DNA of 40,947 nucleotides, taken from positions 1 to 40,947 of the IMG/VR virus record IMGVR_UViG_3300025889_000269; one strand, given 5' to 3'. Shown piece by piece: positions 23,787 through 30,517 of the stretch. The DNA comes from a virus. The position numbers and the translations under genes were made by a program. Below the pieces are notes generated by a model. That model saw only the letters and a program-made list of their open reading frames with translations. It ran no database searches and was not told the origin of the DNA. How positions within the stretch are numbered: the first letter of the stretch is position 1; every line of letters starts with the position of its first letter.

Positions 23787-24065
23787 ATGACAAATCCGAG
23801 CCCCGAGTGGGACACCCAAGAACTGATAAAGCGGGCTGGCGGGCCGACTGGCATCCGCCGCACTGCCGCAGAATTGGGGATCAAAATGCCGTCTTCTGCC
23901 CAAATCTATATGTGGCAGAACCGGGACAGTATCCCCGCCGATTGGGTCGCGATTTTGTTGGTTATTGCAGACGCCCGTGGCGAAGTCGCCGCGCCACGTC
24001 AGGTGATGAACAACGTAGAGATCGACCCAGACGCACTGGTCGAAGACTTCGACCCCTTCGCTTAA
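23787..24065 (+). CDS. Cro-like HTH regulator, 92 aa
   Basis: The frame has two candidate ATGs, 23751 and 23787. The first lies about 5 nt from the predicted transcription start, while the second has AAGGAAC 6 nt upstream, so I chose 23787. RRTAAELGIKMPSSAQIYMW followed by NRDSIPADWVAILLVIADAR resembles Cro/YdaS-type HTH proteins, where the recognition helix precedes a Trp and Ile-Pro. The tail is acidic. As first gene of the early operon, divergent from the repressor, it probably controls the lysis-lysogeny switch. Confidence 0.68.
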   Translation: MTNPSPEWDTQELIKRAGGPTGIRRTAAELGIKMPSSAQIYMWQNRDSIPADWVAILLVIADARGEVAAPRQVMNNVEIDPDALVEDFDPFA

Positions 24066-24102
24066 ACCCAAGACACACTCGACAAAAAAAAGGAACCACA
24101 CC

Positions 24103-24324
24103 ATGTCCAACTTGATTGATCTCCGGCCATTCTGGAACCGCAAACCCGACGTCGTGAGACTGCGCGTCGTCAACGACCCTTACACCATCAAAGTGACAGG
24201 CGTCAATACCGAGAAACATTCGAGTTTTTCCCGGCTCCGTGACGCCGCCGATTGGCTCCGCGACGAAGGCTACGAATGGGTCGTTGGCTCAAACGGTCTC
24301 TGGGCTCGGGCAGCGGTCCAATGA
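24103..24324 (+). CDS. Hypothetical protein, 73 aa
   Basis: ATG 24103 behind AAAAAAAGGAACCACACC, a strong ribosome site. A small mixed alpha/beta protein with FSRLRDAADWLRDEGYEWVV as a clear amphipathic helix. The stop overlaps the next gene by 4 bases (ATGA), so they are coupled. No family recognised. Confidence 0.6.
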   Translation: MSNLIDLRPFWNRKPDVVRLRVVNDPYTIKVTGVNTEKHSSFSRLRDAADWLRDEGYEWVVGSNGLWARAAVQ

Positions 24325-24713
24325 AAAAGGTCGCTGCAATCACGGCGGCGTGTCTTCTGGCATCCGCATGTTCGTTTCCGCGCCCGGTCGTCTTTCTCCA
24401 TGAAGACGATCAGGCCGACAAACTCGACGAAACCATAATGTACTGCGAGAAACTCGCCCGCGACTTTGGGCACCCGCAAGCCAAATACACGATGTATGCG
24501 GCTGGCGCGGGGGCTCTTGGGGGTGCGGCTCTTGGGTACGCAGACGACACCCAAAACGACATGTCTCAAGAAGGATGGGCGGGGGTCGCGGCGCTGGTCG
24601 CTGCGGGCTCCGTCGCCATCATGGCTTGGGCGGTCGCTGAGAAGAAGAACACCCAGCTTTACAAACAATGCGTCTCCGAGCGGCACCCCGTCTCGGATTG
24701 GAAACTCTTTTGA
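24321..24713 (+). CDS. Lipoprotein with glycine-rich membrane segments, 130 aa
   Basis: The true start is ATG 24321 (ATGA overlap); the longer upstream frame lacks a signal. MKKVAAITAACLLASAC is a lipoprotein signal with Cys17. Two hydrophobic Gly/Ala-rich segments follow (YAAGAGALGGAALGY and GVAALVAAGSVAIMAWAV), like a glycine-zipper hairpin. An early-expressed lipoprotein with a membrane hairpin suits superinfection exclusion or control of the envelope, but that is inference. Confidence 0.65.
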   Translation: MKKVAAITAACLLASACSFPRPVVFLHEDDQADKLDETIMYCEKLARDFGHPQAKYTMYAAGAGALGGAALGYADDTQNDMSQEGWAGVAALVAAGSVAIMAWAVAEKKNTQLYKQCVSERHPVSDWKLF

Positions 24714-24728
24714 ACAGGAAAGACACGA

Positions 24729-24938
24729 ATGTCCGACAATTCTCCGAGCCTCAATTTCGAGCAACGTCTACGGGCCGCCCACGCCCACTTTATCCTCGGC
24801 GTCAAACAACATGACGTCGCGGCGATCCTGAGTGTCAATGCCGGGCGGGTCGCAGAAGCCTGTAAGGCGGTCGAACTGGCTCTCCAAGACCCGAAAGAGA
24901 CGTCGGAACTCTTGAAAGAGCTTTACGGCAATGAGTGA
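24729..24938 (+). CDS. Small helical protein, 69 aa
   Basis: ATG 24729 after AACAGGAAAGACACGA. All-helical, with VKQHDVAAILSVNAGRVAEA resembling a helix-turn-helix and an acidic end (DPKETSELLKELYGNE). The 3' end overlaps the next gene by 8 nt. Possibly a small DNA-binding regulator; not proven. Confidence 0.55.
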   Translation: MSDNSPSLNFEQRLRAAHAHFILGVKQHDVAAILSVNAGRVAEACKAVELALQDPKETSELLKELYGNE

Positions 24939-25329
24939 CGAAAAAGACCCGCACGGCATCGAACAGCATGAGCCCGGTGCAAAACTCGACGAAGGCAAGA
25001 CCCGGGTGGGTCTTGTCTTGGGGGGTTTCCCGAACGCCCTAGAACAGGTGTCTCGGGTGGGTACTTTTGGGGCCAACAAATACACAGAGTTCGGCTGGCT
25101 CAAAGTCCCCGACGGTCAGTCCCGATACACCGACGCGATGCTGAGACACTTCCTTGCGGAGTGCAAAGGCGAACTGATCGACCAAGACAGCGGCATGTTT
25201 CACGCGGCGCAGACCGCTTGGAACGCGCTGGCGCGTCTTGAATTGATGATCCGAGACATGAAAGGAACCACAGACCATGAGCGGATTAAGAAAACAGTAC
25301 AACCAAGCGATAGCGAAAATACTGGATGA
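24931..25329 (+). CDS. dATP/dGTP diphosphohydrolase N-terminal-domain-like protein (DUF5664), 132 aa
   Basis: The pattern GAKLDEGKTRVGLVLGGFPN, then GTFGANKYTEFGWLKVPDGQ, RYTDAMLRHFLAE and a terminal MFHAAQTAWNALARLELMI matches the small phage family annotated as dATP/dGTP diphosphohydrolase N-terminal domain, related in context to MazG-type nucleotide pyrophosphatases. It would act on purine dNTP pools during replication. Metal ligands are probably the Glu/Asp of LAECKGELID and the His of FHAAQTAWN. Only the N-terminal domain is present; no MazG domain and no PurZ partner is visible in the window. Confidence 0.7.
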   Translation: MSDEKDPHGIEQHEPGAKLDEGKTRVGLVLGGFPNALEQVSRVGTFGANKYTEFGWLKVPDGQSRYTDAMLRHFLAECKGELIDQDSGMFHAAQTAWNALARLELMIRDMKGTTDHERIKKTVQPSDSENTG

Positions 25330-25687
25330 CGCGAAGAGTGTCACCGGCTGGGAGTTTGTGCCAGGTGGCAAACACCGCAAATTGCTGATCCACGGAAAAT
25401 CCAGATCGGTGAAACTTCCGGTCCCGTGGAGCCCCAGCGACAGACGCGGAGTGTTAAACCTTATGTCTCAGCTTAGACGGATTGCGGCATCGTTGTGTGT
25501 CTTGGTGTCTCTGGTTGGTTGCTCGGATTTCCGGCCCGTGATCGACCTCAAAGCCTCGGGCCCCAAAGCCCAAGACGCGCAACTCGACGAAATGCACTGT
25601 GGGTGGTTGGCTGAACGCTACGATCTCGACGAAGAAACTGCGATGCGGAAGTGTCTCAGTGGGCGAGGGCACAGTGTCCTTAATTGA
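25277..25687 (+). CDS. HicA-like domain continuing into a lipoprotein frame, 136 aa
   Basis: ATG 25277 has AAAGGAACCACAGACC upstream and overlaps the previous gene by 53 nt. Residues 1-68 look like a HicA-type double-stranded-RNA-binding fold: VTGWEFVPGGKHRKLLIHGK with the key His in GGKH, then SPSDRRGVLNLMSQLRR. The same frame then runs through LRRIAASLCVLVSLVGCSDF, a perfect lipoprotein signal, to the stop. Either the full product is a fusion or two proteins are made from nested in-frame starts. No HicB antitoxin is seen next to it. Confidence 0.55.
   Translation: MSGLRKQYNQAIAKILDDAKSVTGWEFVPGGKHRKLLIHGKSRSVKLPVPWSPSDRRGVLNLMSQLRRIAASLCVLVSLVGCSDFRPVIDLKASGPKAQDAQLDEMHCGWLAERYDLDEETAMRKCLSGRGHSVLN
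25463..25687 (+). CDS. Nested in-frame lipoprotein, 74 aa (alternative start)
   Basis: From the internal ATG 25463 the frame reads MSQLRRIAASLCVLVSLVGC: basic start, hydrophobic core and lipobox LVGC with Cys20, followed by a soluble 54-residue part containing two more cysteines. GGAG stands 12 nt upstream, a weak but usable ribosome site. A signal in the middle of a cytoplasmic fold makes little sense unless this start is used, so I list it separately. Confidence 0.5.
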   Translation: MSQLRRIAASLCVLVSLVGCSDFRPVIDLKASGPKAQDAQLDEMHCGWLAERYDLDEETAMRKCLSGRGHSVLN

Positions 25688-25874
25688 TATAGTCCGTGCG
25701 ATGGAACGCAAGGAACGCTGTCAACAGTGCGCCGAAATCGCAGAACACTTCCGGGAAGCCGTGACCAAAGTCACGGCGGTCCACACCCGCGCGGTCGCCA
25801 TGCGTAACGCGCTGCCCCCCGGCAGCCACGCATGGGAGATCGTCAACGAAATCATAGAAGGGAACGAAACTTAG
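25674..25874 (+). CDS. Small helical protein, 66 aa
   Basis: GTG 25674 with GCGAGGGC upstream is favoured; it overlaps the preceding gene by 14 nt. All-helical, with CxxC near the start (CQQCAEIAEHFREAVTKVTA) and an acidic end. It stops 1 bp before the resolvase start. Possibly a small zinc-binding or dimerising accessory protein of the replication operon; function unknown. Confidence 0.5.
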   Translation: MSLIDIVRAMERKERCQQCAEIAEHFREAVTKVTAVHTRAVAMRNALPPGSHAWEIVNEIIEGNET

Positions 25875-25875
25875 G

Positions 25876-26370
25876 ATGTTTTTTATAGGTATCGACCCCG
25901 GGGTCTCAGGGGCGATTGCGCTCTACGACCCCAAGACACAGAAAGTGGAAGTCCGAGACATGCCGGTGGCGACGATGCGTGTCTCGGGCAAGAACCGCAA
26001 CCGTGTCATGGAGCCCGTCTTCGCTGACATTCTCCGGGGCTGGTATCTGACCCGCGATGTCTTCGCGCTGGTCGAACAGGTGAACTCCATGCCCAAACAG
26101 GGGGTGGCGAGTACGTTCACTTTTGGAATGAGTTTCGGGATTTGCACTGGCGTCTTGGCCGGGGTCGGTATCCCGTTCGATACGATGCGACCTCAAGAGT
26201 GGAAAAAACTCGTTCGTGTCGGGCAAGGCAAAGATGCGTCCCGGGCGCTGGCAGCAAAATTATTCCCGTCTCAGGCAGATTTGTTCGCCCGTAAAAAGGA
26301 TGACGGTCGCGCCGACGCTTGTTTGTTGGCTATGGCGGCCAACAAAATTACTGAACACGACAAAAAATGA
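25876..26370 (+). CDS. RuvC-like Holliday-junction resolvase, 164 aa
   Basis: RNase-H-fold endonuclease resolving branched DNA before packaging. Acidic residues are at the expected places: Asp7 in FIGIDPGVSGAIAL, Glu67 in FALVEQVN and Asp142/143 and Asp147 in KKDDGRADACLLA. GVASTFTFGMSFGICTGVLA is the typical helix between the second and third motif. Length equals bacterial RuvC (about 170). It is followed by a promoter-like sequence and the helicase gene. Confidence 0.88.
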   Translation: MFFIGIDPGVSGAIALYDPKTQKVEVRDMPVATMRVSGKNRNRVMEPVFADILRGWYLTRDVFALVEQVNSMPKQGVASTFTFGMSFGICTGVLAGVGIPFDTMRPQEWKKLVRVGQGKDASRALAAKLFPSQADLFARKKDDGRADACLLAMAANKITEHDKK

Positions 26371-26399
26371 TTGTCAAACATAACAACCTGTACTATTTA
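26371..26399 (+). promoter_or_regulatory. Second early promoter, upstream of helicase gene
   Basis: TTGTCA (26371-26376), a 17-base spacer and TATTTA (26394-26399). The -10 hexamer is identical to that of the promoter at 23712. It lies in the only gap (about 90 bp) inside the replication operon and points to the helicase and downstream genes. Confidence 0.6.
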
Positions 26400-26463
26400 A
26401 CGATCAGACGCCCTTCATCGGCGCTCTCGTAGAACTGTAGAAACGCTAACCGGAACTCTCTTG

Positions 26464-27849
26464 ATGAACCTCCCTGTAACTCCGCCCCTCAGACCGTATC
26501 AAGTCGAAGGGGCATCTTTTTTAGCCTCGAACGACCGCGCCGGTTTATTTGATGACTGCGGCCTCGGGAAGACCCCACAATCACTGACCGCTGCGAAAGA
26601 CGTAGACGCGAAATCTATCCTCGTCGTTTGCCCTGCGGTCGCCCGGTACAACTGGGAGCGGGAGACCCGGCGCTGGTTCGATGCGAACGCTACTACATTC
26701 GTAGTTACCTCGAAACTCAAGACAGGGCTCCCCGCGCCGATCAAAATCGCGAACAAAGCTGTCGTGATTGTATCTCACGATTTGCTGACAGATGCGGGCA
26801 CCCTCGACACGCTGTTTAATCACGATTGGGACGTCCTGATCGTTGACGAGGCGCACTTTCTGAAATCCAAAGGCGCGAAGCGTACCAAGGCTGTGTACGG
26901 CACCCGCTGTGACTTAAAGGGGAAATCCCTCGCCGCGAAAGCCAAACGCACTTGGATATTGACGGGTACGCCCGCCCCCAACCACGCCGGGGAACTCTGG
27001 ACCCATTTGCGGGCGCTGTACCCGCAAGCAATCCCGGGTGTCTCGGGCAAGCCAATGGGCGAACAAGAATACATCGGGAACTATTGCCGGGTCGAAGTGA
27101 CCAACTGGGGCGTCAACGTCGTCGGTTCAAAAGACATGAAAGAACTGCGTCGCCGGATGGCCGGGTTTTATATGCGTCGTCTCAAGAAAGATGTTCTGAA
27201 AGACTTGCCGCCCGTGACGGTTACGTCTGTGCCGGTGTCTCTCAAGGAAATGGACGGCGAAGACATGAATAAGGCGCTGTCGTCGCACTCAGACGCGAAA
27301 CACTTGGCCGACGCTGCCGAGAACATGTCCGAGAACGACCTCGTTGATTTTATGAAATCACATGCGACCGAATTAGCCACATATCGCCGTCATACTGGCC
27401 TTTTAAAACTGCCCGTTTGTCTCGAATGGTTAAAGACGGAGATGGCGTCGGGAAACAAATACATCGTGTTCGCCATCCACCATGAAGTGATCGACAAGAT
27501 AGTCGAACACATGGCGGCGTTCAACCCGGTTAAGATCGACGGGCGAGACACTGCTAAAGACAGGGATCGGGCGGAACAAGTATTTATGAAAGACCCGAAT
27601 TGCAAGTTAATTGTTGGACAGATTGCGGCGGCGGGAACTGCGCTCACGCTGACCGCTGCATCAGACGTCGCGTTTTTCGAGGCCGATTGGGTGCCGTCAA
27701 ACAACTATCAAGCCCTGTCTCGGGCCCACCGATTTACCCAGACCCGGGGCGTCGTCGCTCGGTTTCTGACCCTACCCAACTCAATCGACGACATCATCAA
27801 CCGGGCCTTGGTTCGCAAGACCCGGGAACTCACCGAACTGTTTGGATAG
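26464..27849 (+). CDS. SF2 (SNF2/DEAD-like) helicase, 461 aa
   Basis: ATG 26464 chosen over the TTG directly before it. The motifs are in order: LRPYQVEGASFL (Q-like), GLGKT (about residues 33-37; Walker A), VLIVDEAHFLKS (DEAH, about 128-131), WILTGTPAPNHAGELW (motif III), YIVFAIHHEVIDKIVEHM (motif IV) and NYQALSRAHRFTQTRGV (motif VI, Arg finger). Such phage helicases remodel replication forks or help recombination. It has its own promoter and is followed by the recombination-type genes. Confidence 0.9.
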   Translation: MNLPVTPPLRPYQVEGASFLASNDRAGLFDDCGLGKTPQSLTAAKDVDAKSILVVCPAVARYNWERETRRWFDANATTFVVTSKLKTGLPAPIKIANKAVVIVSHDLLTDAGTLDTLFNHDWDVLIVDEAHFLKSKGAKRTKAVYGTRCDLKGKSLAAKAKRTWILTGTPAPNHAGELWTHLRALYPQAIPGVSGKPMGEQEYIGNYCRVEVTNWGVNVVGSKDMKELRRRMAGFYMRRLKKDVLKDLPPVTVTSVPVSLKEMDGEDMNKALSSHSDAKHLADAAENMSENDLVDFMKSHATELATYRRHTGLLKLPVCLEWLKTEMASGNKYIVFAIHHEVIDKIVEHMAAFNPVKIDGRDTAKDRDRAEQVFMKDPNCKLIVGQIAAAGTALTLTAASDVAFFEADWVPSNNYQALSRAHRFTQTRGVVARFLTLPNSIDDIINRALVRKTRELTELFG

Positions 27850-27865
27850 AAAGGAACCAGATGGA

Positions 27866-28381
27866 ATGACTGTGGAAGTTAAGATTGTTGCGAACAACGC
27901 TACCGACCTGTTGGCTAAAATGGCCGAAGTCGCAACTGCTATGTCTTCGCCAGAGGCGGGCCCCGTGTCTGTGGACGCAATGCTGACCGCCATCAACGCG
28001 CAACTGCCCGAGGGCATGGAGTGTGTGATCGTGGACAACAAAGCGGAACCGGAAACGAAACCGGAGAAGAAAAAAGCCGCGCCGAAGAAGGCGAAGAAAG
28101 AAGAACCCGAGCCAGAGCCGGAAGTCGAGGAAGAACCCGAGACAGAGGAACCGGAAGACGAAGACACCGGAGACACGGAAGACGGCGATAGCCCAAAAGC
28201 CGATTTCGATGCTGCGCTGGAACTTCTTTCCGAGTGCTACGGGCAAGACGACGGGAAAGCTGCCGTCATGGCGCTGGTCAAAAAGTACGACGTCCAGCGT
28301 TTCGCCGACATCGACCCGTCGAACGGGCCTGATTTGTTGAAAGCGGCGCGTAAGATCGCTGTGGATTGTGGGGTGGCGTAA
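27866..28381 (+). CDS. Hypothetical replication-module protein with acidic/basic linker, 171 aa
   Basis: ATG 27866 with AAAGGAACC upstream. Residues 1-58 are a folded N-terminal part, 62-112 a low-complexity linker that begins Lys/Pro-rich (KPEKKKAAPKKAKK) and continues Glu/Pro-rich, and 120-171 a helical C-terminal domain (DFDAALELLSECYGQDDGKA). Such a two-domain layout with a charged tether is common in phage recombination accessory proteins. It is coupled to the nuclease gene by a one-base overlap. Confidence 0.55.
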   Translation: MTVEVKIVANNATDLLAKMAEVATAMSSPEAGPVSVDAMLTAINAQLPEGMECVIVDNKAEPETKPEKKKAAPKKAKKEEPEPEPEVEEEPETEEPEDEDTGDTEDGDSPKADFDAALELLSECYGQDDGKAAVMALVKKYDVQRFADIDPSNGPDLLKAARKIAVDCGVA

Positions 28382-29589
28382 TGTCTCAGGATCGCCCCGC
28401 CCACTCCATACTGGGGGCCTCTAGTGCCGAAAGGTGGCTAGAGTGTCCCGCCAGTGTCTTGCTGTCGGCGGGGCAGCAATCCGCAACGTCAACATATGCT
28501 GCGGAAGGCCAAGCCGCCCACGCGCTGACTGAAATGTGTTTCATCCAGGACGATGACCCGTATTCGTACATCGGGGATGAATTTCAGTCGGAACTCGGCC
28601 CCATCGAAGTAGACGAGGAAATGGCAGACGCCGCCTTCGTTTATCTGGAACTTTGCCGCGAGATTGGTAAAGCCGCCAAATTCTGTGAAGTCGAGAAACA
28701 GGTAGACGTCAACGACCTGTGGGCCGACGGCTCCCAACCCGCCGACATGTTCGGCACTTCTGATTTCGCAGCTTGGGGCACGAAAGATCGCCGTCTCAGC
28801 ATTGTGGATTTCAAATATGGGAAGGGGGTCGCTGTTGACGTGGAGAAGCTGGGGAAACTCAACCCTCAACTTCTCTATTACGCTCTGGGTGTCTTACTGT
28901 CGATCAAAGACGGAGACGCCCGACCCCTCTGGGTGGACGTTTATGTCTGCCAACCCCGAGCGGATCACCCATTGGGTCCGATCCGCAAGGCCAGTATTTC
29001 CACCTTGGATTTGCTTGCTTGGGGACATGAGACACTGAAACCGGGGGCCGAGGCTTGTTTCTCGGGCAACCCCAAAGCCGTCGTCGGAGACGGGTGCCGC
29101 TGGTGCCCGGCTCGGGGGCGGTGCCCGGCCTTGAGACAGGTCGCGCAAGAGACGGCACGGGTCGAGTTTGACGCGCTGCCGCCTCAACCGGTCGATTTAT
29201 CTGACGCCGAACTCGGGGCTATCCTCGACAAGACGGAGATCATTCGGGCGTTCATAGACGGTGTTCGCGGCGAAGCATCCAGCCGAATTGACCGGGGCGG
29301 TAAAGTCCCGGGCTGGAAACTGGTGCAGAAGCGCGGCATCCGAAAGTGGGATAATGAAAAGTTAGTGTTGGGAAAACTGGAAGACATGGGGCTACCGGAA
29401 GACAAAGCGGTCTCTGTGAAACTCAAGTCTCCGGCCCAGATCGAAAAACTCCTCAAAGACAAAGAGGCTTTCGAGACACTGACGGATCATATCTCAAAAG
29501 ACAGTAGCGGGACCACTCTCGTCCGAGAACTGGACCCGAGACAAGCCGCTGCGGCTGGGCCCGCATCGGATTTTGACCCGGTCGATTAA
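28381..29589 (+). CDS. RecB/Cas4-like PD-(D/E)XK exonuclease (DUF2800), 402 aa
   Basis: ATG 28381 overlaps the stop of the previous gene. The opening HSILGASSAERWLECPASVL and AAEGQAAHALTEM are the DUF2800/RecB-like start, CEVEKQVDV and FGTSDFAAW the first acidic motif, and LSIVDFKYGKGVAV the D-x-K strand. The cluster GDGCRWCPARGRCPAL, together with the earlier Cys of ECPAS, recalls the Fe-S cluster of AddB/Cas4-type nucleases. In other phages this protein accompanies DUF2815 SSB and a PolA polymerase, exactly as here, and probably resects DNA ends for recombination. Confidence 0.85.
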   Translation: MSQDRPAHSILGASSAERWLECPASVLLSAGQQSATSTYAAEGQAAHALTEMCFIQDDDPYSYIGDEFQSELGPIEVDEEMADAAFVYLELCREIGKAAKFCEVEKQVDVNDLWADGSQPADMFGTSDFAAWGTKDRRLSIVDFKYGKGVAVDVEKLGKLNPQLLYYALGVLLSIKDGDARPLWVDVYVCQPRADHPLGPIRKASISTLDLLAWGHETLKPGAEACFSGNPKAVVGDGCRWCPARGRCPALRQVAQETARVEFDALPPQPVDLSDAELGAILDKTEIIRAFIDGVRGEASSRIDRGGKVPGWKLVQKRGIRKWDNEKLVLGKLEDMGLPEDKAVSVKLKSPAQIEKLLKDKEAFETLTDHISKDSSGTTLVRELDPRQAAAAGPASDFDPVD

Positions 29590-29628
29590 GACCAACTTCT
29601 AGCCAAACGTAGAAAGGAAACGTAGAAA

Positions 29629-30201
29629 ATGGCTGACACACTTCGCACCCCTGTTGGCATGTCCTCTTTCGTCCACCTGTTCACCGCTCGGGCTCCGTCC
29701 CCGGGGGCAGAACCGCGCTTTTCGATGAACATCCTGTTCGACAAAGAGGCGCAGAACTCTCCCGAGTACAAGGCCCTCAAAGCCGCTGTGAACGCTTGCG
29801 TCAAAGAAAAGTGGGGCGACAAAGTCCCGTCGGGCTTGCGCTCTCCGTTCCGTGACGCTGGCGAGAAAGACTACGCCGGTTATGAAGACGGGATGATCTA
29901 CATCAATCCGTGGTCGAAACAGAAGCCGGGTATCGTTGACGGGCGTCTCCAAGACGTGCTTGCCGCTGACGACGTCTTCCCGGGGCAACTGGTTCGCGCA
30001 ACTGTGCGTCCCTTCGCCTACGACAACTCGGGCAACCGTGGTGTCTCGTTCGGTCTGCAAAACATCCAGATCGTGAAGAAAGACATGCCGCGTCTCGACG
30101 GCAAACGCGCTGCGTCTAGCGACTTCGACGCTCTCGACGAGGCTGATCCCAACCCGGACGCAGAAATCGAAACCGATAGCGCCGATCCGTTCGATAGCTA
30201 A
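29629..30201 (+). CDS. Single-stranded DNA-binding protein (DUF2815), 190 aa
   Basis: ATG 29629 after GAAAGGAAACGTAGAAA. An OB-fold-like beta-rich body (SFVHLFTARAPSPGAEPRFS; GQLVRATVRPFAYDNSGNRG) and an acidic C-terminal tail ending in DSADPFDS, the kind of tail by which SSBs recruit partners. It lies between DUF2800 nuclease and PolA, as in many temperate phages. It should coat ssDNA in replication and recombination. Confidence 0.83.
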   Translation: MADTLRTPVGMSSFVHLFTARAPSPGAEPRFSMNILFDKEAQNSPEYKALKAAVNACVKEKWGDKVPSGLRSPFRDAGEKDYAGYEDGMIYINPWSKQKPGIVDGRLQDVLAADDVFPGQLVRATVRPFAYDNSGNRGVSFGLQNIQIVKKDMPRLDGKRAASSDFDALDEADPNPDAEIETDSADPFDS

Positions 30202-30215
30202 GTCTCTGGAACTTT

Positions 30216-30252
30216 CCCGGCACGTCATATATTTTTTGTATGGCGTGTCGGG
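30216..30252 (+). other. 14-bp RNA-type hairpin downstream of the SSB gene
   Basis: CCCGGCACGTCATA (30216-30229) pairs fully with TATGGCGTGTCGGG (30239-30252) if two G-U pairs are allowed; the loop is TATTTTTTG. The G-U pairs work only in the rightward transcript. No T-run follows, so an RNA processing site, stabiliser or translational control element is more likely than a terminator. Confidence 0.6.
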
Positions 30253-30288
30253 AATACCGGCAAACACTCGAAAACAAAGGAAACCAAA

Positions 30289-30513
30289 ATGTCTGACGAA
30301 AACGAATTTTCCATCGAAGAACTCGAACTCTTGTCTCGCTGGCTCAAGGCCCGGTTGGCCCACATCAACGATCTTCCCACTGCCAACATAACCCCGACGT
30401 TACGGGATTACGCCCAGTTTCTCATGTTGGAACTGAATTTTGTGACGACTGTCTTGGAAGACAAGAAAGAGGGTGCCGAGACGCCCGCCGAGCAACTCGA
30501 ACTCCCACTGTAG
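30289..30513 (+). CDS. Small acidic helical protein, 74 aa
   Basis: ATG 30289 after ACAAAGGAAACCAAA. Helical and acidic (FSIEELELLSRWLKARLAHI), with a Glu-rich C terminus ending in ELPL. It lies between SSB and polymerase and ends 4 bp before the polymerase start. Possibly a clamp-like or polymerase-binding accessory protein; not recognised. Confidence 0.55.
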   Translation: MSDENEFSIEELELLSRWLKARLAHINDLPTANITPTLRDYAQFLMLELNFVTTVLEDKKEGAETPAEQLELPL

Positions 30514-30517
30514 TCCC

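Noticed and set aside
24931-25329. Direct evidence for a 2-aminoadenine (Z) genome
   Set aside because: Only a diphosphohydrolase-like gene is present; no PurZ was found in the window, and the polymerase motifs seen do not distinguish a Z-specific enzyme.
25277-25687. Classical HicAB toxin-antitoxin pair
   Set aside because: No HicB-like protein with an RNase-H-like domain and HTH is encoded before or after the HicA-like domain.
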